From contig NZ_CP059297.1 in assembly GCF_017795885.1 (NCBI RefSeq), positions 1,307,001-1,371,000 on the forward strand: a DNA stretch of 64,000 bases, in the 5' to 3' direction. Source of the stretch: Brevundimonas sp. AJA228-03. GTDB lineage: Bacteria; Pseudomonadota; Alphaproteobacteria; Caulobacterales; Caulobacteraceae. The position numbers were made by a program, and so were the translations under genes. The notes beneath the pieces are model-generated. The model did no database searches. It was given only the letters and a program-made list of their open reading frames with translations, and was not told the origin of the DNA. Of the stretch, positions 62,503-64,000 are shown piece after piece. Position 1 is the stretch's first letter. Each line of letters begins with the position of its first letter.

Positions 62503-62546
62503 GCCCTGTCCGATGCCCAGCTTGCGCTGTGGCCTGGTCTGGCCCC

Positions 62547-63263
62547 TCAGACCCCCGTCATTGCCCGTACCACATAGTGGTCGACCACGATCATATCGAC
62601 GGCCTCTTCCACGTCCTCGAAGGCATCGACGATGATGTCGCCGCCCAGATCCTCGACCGGAATGGGCGTGTAGCCGAAGCTGACGAGCACGCAGGGGATG
62701 CCGGCGTCCTTCGCCGTGCCGGCGTCGGGGGCGGCGTCGCCGACCATGATGGCGCGGGCCGGGTCGCCGCCGACCGAGGTGACCGCCTCGATCAGGTGGG
62801 CGCCCGAGGGCTTTCTTTCGCTGACGCGGTCGGGTCCGACGATGGCGGCGAAGTGGCGGGTCAGGTCGATCTTGCCCAGAAGCAATTCGGACAGGTCGCT
62901 GCGCTTGTTGGTGACGACGACGAGGGTCGCCCCGCGCGCCGACAGGGTCTCCAGCGTCTCGACCACGCCCTCGAACGGCGTGGACTCGTCGGCGATGTGG
63001 GCGATGTAGTCGGCGATGAAGGCGTCGAACAGGTCCGGGTCGCGGGCCTGGTCCAGCGGCGCGCCGGCCAGGGTGAAGCCGTGTTCCAGCAAGGCCCGCG
63101 CCCCGCCGCCGATCAGCGCCCGCGCGCCCTCCATCGGCACGGGCGGCAGACCCTTGAGCACCAGCATGCGGTTCAGGGTGCCCACCAGGTCCTGGTGCGT
63201 CTCGACCAGGGTGCCGTCCAGGTCGAAGGCCAGGGTCCAGCCTTCCAGGTCGCGTTCGATCAT
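62547..63263 (-). CDS. gph: Phosphoglycolate phosphatase-like HAD hydrolase
   Basis: 238 aa. Motif I AFDLDGTLVET, motif II VVVTNKRSDLS, motif III RVSERKPSGAHL with Lys, and motif IV IMVGDAAPDAGTAKDAGIPC. The N-terminal position of motif I and alpha-helical cap fit Gph, which removes 2-phosphoglycolate formed during DNA repair or oxygenation. ATG 63263 (MIERDLEGW) is chosen; an ATG two codons upstream also reads. It is divergent from glmU. Confidence 0.85.
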   Translation of the reverse strand: MIERDLEGWTLAFDLDGTLVETHQDLVGTLNRMLVLKGLPPVPMEGARALIGGGARALLEHGFTLAGAPLDQARDPDLFDAFIADYIAHIADESTPFEGVVETLETLSARGATLVVVTNKRSDLSELLLGKIDLTRHFAAIVGPDRVSERKPSGAHLIEAVTSVGGDPARAIMVGDAAPDAGTAKDAGIPCVLVSFGYTPIPVEDLGGDIIVDAFEDVEEAVDMIVVDHYVVRAMTGV

Positions 63264-63345
63264 GCCCACATCTCCGGCCCGGAGCCTCCCGTCCGACCCC
63301 GGGATGGGCTAGACCTCGCGCGTTGACTAGCCGCCGGACCGATTC

Positions 63346-64000
63346 ATGACCACTCCCCATCCACGCGCCGCCATCATCCTCGCCGCCGGTCAGGGCACGC
63401 GGATGAAGTCGCCGGTGCCCAAGGTGCTGCATCCGGTCGGACACCGCGCCATGCTGGACCACGCCATCGACGCGGCCGAGGCTTTGGGCTGCGAGCGGAT
63501 CGTGGTCGTGGTGGGGGCCCATTCACCCGAGGTGCGGGCCCATGTGATGAAACGGCTGGGCGAGGATGCCATCGCGGTCCAGGACCCGCCGCTGGGCACC
63601 GGCCATGCGGTCCGCGCCGCCGAGGCCGTGCTCGGCGACTTCGTCGGCCAGGTGGTCGTCACCTATGGCGACGTGCCCCTGCTGCGGGCCTCCGACATCG
63701 AGGCGGTGTTCGAGGCGCATGACGGGGTGACGGTGATCGGCTTCGAGGCGGCCGATCCGGGGGCCTATGGCCGACTGGTCATGGACGGCGACACCCTGAC
63801 CGCCATCACCGAGGCGAAGGAGGCGTCCGAACAGGTTCTGGCCCTGACCACCTGCAACTCGGGCGTGATGGCCGCACCGGTCGGGCTGCTGTTCGACCTG
63901 CTGGCCGAGGTGACGAACGAGAACGCCAAAGGCGAATTCTATCTGACCGACGTGGTCGAACTGGCCCGCAAGCGCGGGGCGCCGACGCGGGCGGTGATGG
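63346..64000 (+). CDS. glmU: GlmU, 3'-truncated by the window edge
   Basis: The first 218 residues of bifunctional N-acetylglucosamine-1-phosphate uridyltransferase/glucosamine-1-phosphate acetyltransferase, which makes UDP-GlcNAc for peptidoglycan and lipopolysaccharide. The visible part is the uridyltransferase domain: [20 protein letters not shown] (signature, with Val where Leu is usual), [33 protein letters not shown] and [20 protein letters not shown]. The acetyltransferase half lies outside the window. Confidence 0.96.
   Translation, partial: MTTPHPRAAIILAAGQGTRMKSPVPKVLHPVGHRAMLDHAIDAAEALGCERIVVVVGAHSPEVRAHVMKRLGEDAIAVQDPPLGTGHAVRAAEAVLGDFVGQVVVTYGDVPLLRASDIEAVFEAHDGVTVIGFEAADPGAYGRLVMDGDTLTAITEAKEASEQVLALTTCNSGVMAAPVGLLFDLLAEVTNENAKGEFYLTDVVELARKRGAPTRAVM

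Overview
The window is GC-rich alphaproteobacterial DNA, most likely from Caulobacterales and probably Brevundimonas. The evidence is the set of short Caulobacter-type flagellins with a FlaEY-like protein, a short-type adenylate kinase, an ATP12-type F1 assembly chaperone, and a GyrA whose quinolone-pocket residues read Ala and Met. I had no database access, so the genus is an inference.

Layout. 1-5.2 kb: flagellar filament genes (a 5'-cut flagellin, FlaG-like protein, second flagellin, 939-aa FlaEY-like protein), with an untracked 41-codon ORF on the opposite strand. 5.2-7 kb: two coupled envelope proteins and ssb. 7-10.9 kb: a tandem pair of membrane TPR proteins with nearly identical 3' ends. 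11-21.8 kb: EamA transporter, SodC, gyrA, class IV aminotransferase, M61 peptidase, FKBP lipoprotein, an ECF42-type sigma factor with its DGPF (YCII) partner, and a DUF2807-like repeat protein.

21.8-37.4 kb: the S10-spc-alpha ribosomal protein superoperon (rpsJ to rplQ) with secY, adk and rpoA. It is interrupted by two related palindromic repeats and by a TonB-like gene whose membrane helix lies upstream of its first ordinary start codon. A good terminator follows rplQ. 37.4-54.8 kb: housekeeping genes, namely a GNAT/GST pair, an ABC exporter, a phosphodiesterase, a Do-type protease lipoprotein, two VOC proteins, rarA, an orphan HigA-like regulator, two pseudouridine synthases, crcB, a HAD phosphatase, the ATP12 chaperone and a DEAD-box helicase.

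54.9-60.7 kb is the accessory part and the most interesting. A secreted caspase-like protein with four PPC-like repeats is followed by a compact array of small genes, all on the minus strand. Four intact members share a nearly invariant N-terminus (MLDVLLAVVAISGS), an N-A-V-x-C-type motif and a late cysteine, but their bodies are unrelated. Around them lie an N-terminal relic, a C-terminal relic, a four-cysteine secreted protein, three copies of a shared upstream DNA module and a truncated IS5-family remnant. The array ends beside a tRNA-Val(CAC) gene. Constant promoter and leader with a variable body suggests recombinational diversification; the function is unknown. 60.7-64 kb returns to core genes: a DAACS symporter, a 42-codon membrane ORF, a Gph-like phosphatase and the 5' half of glmU.
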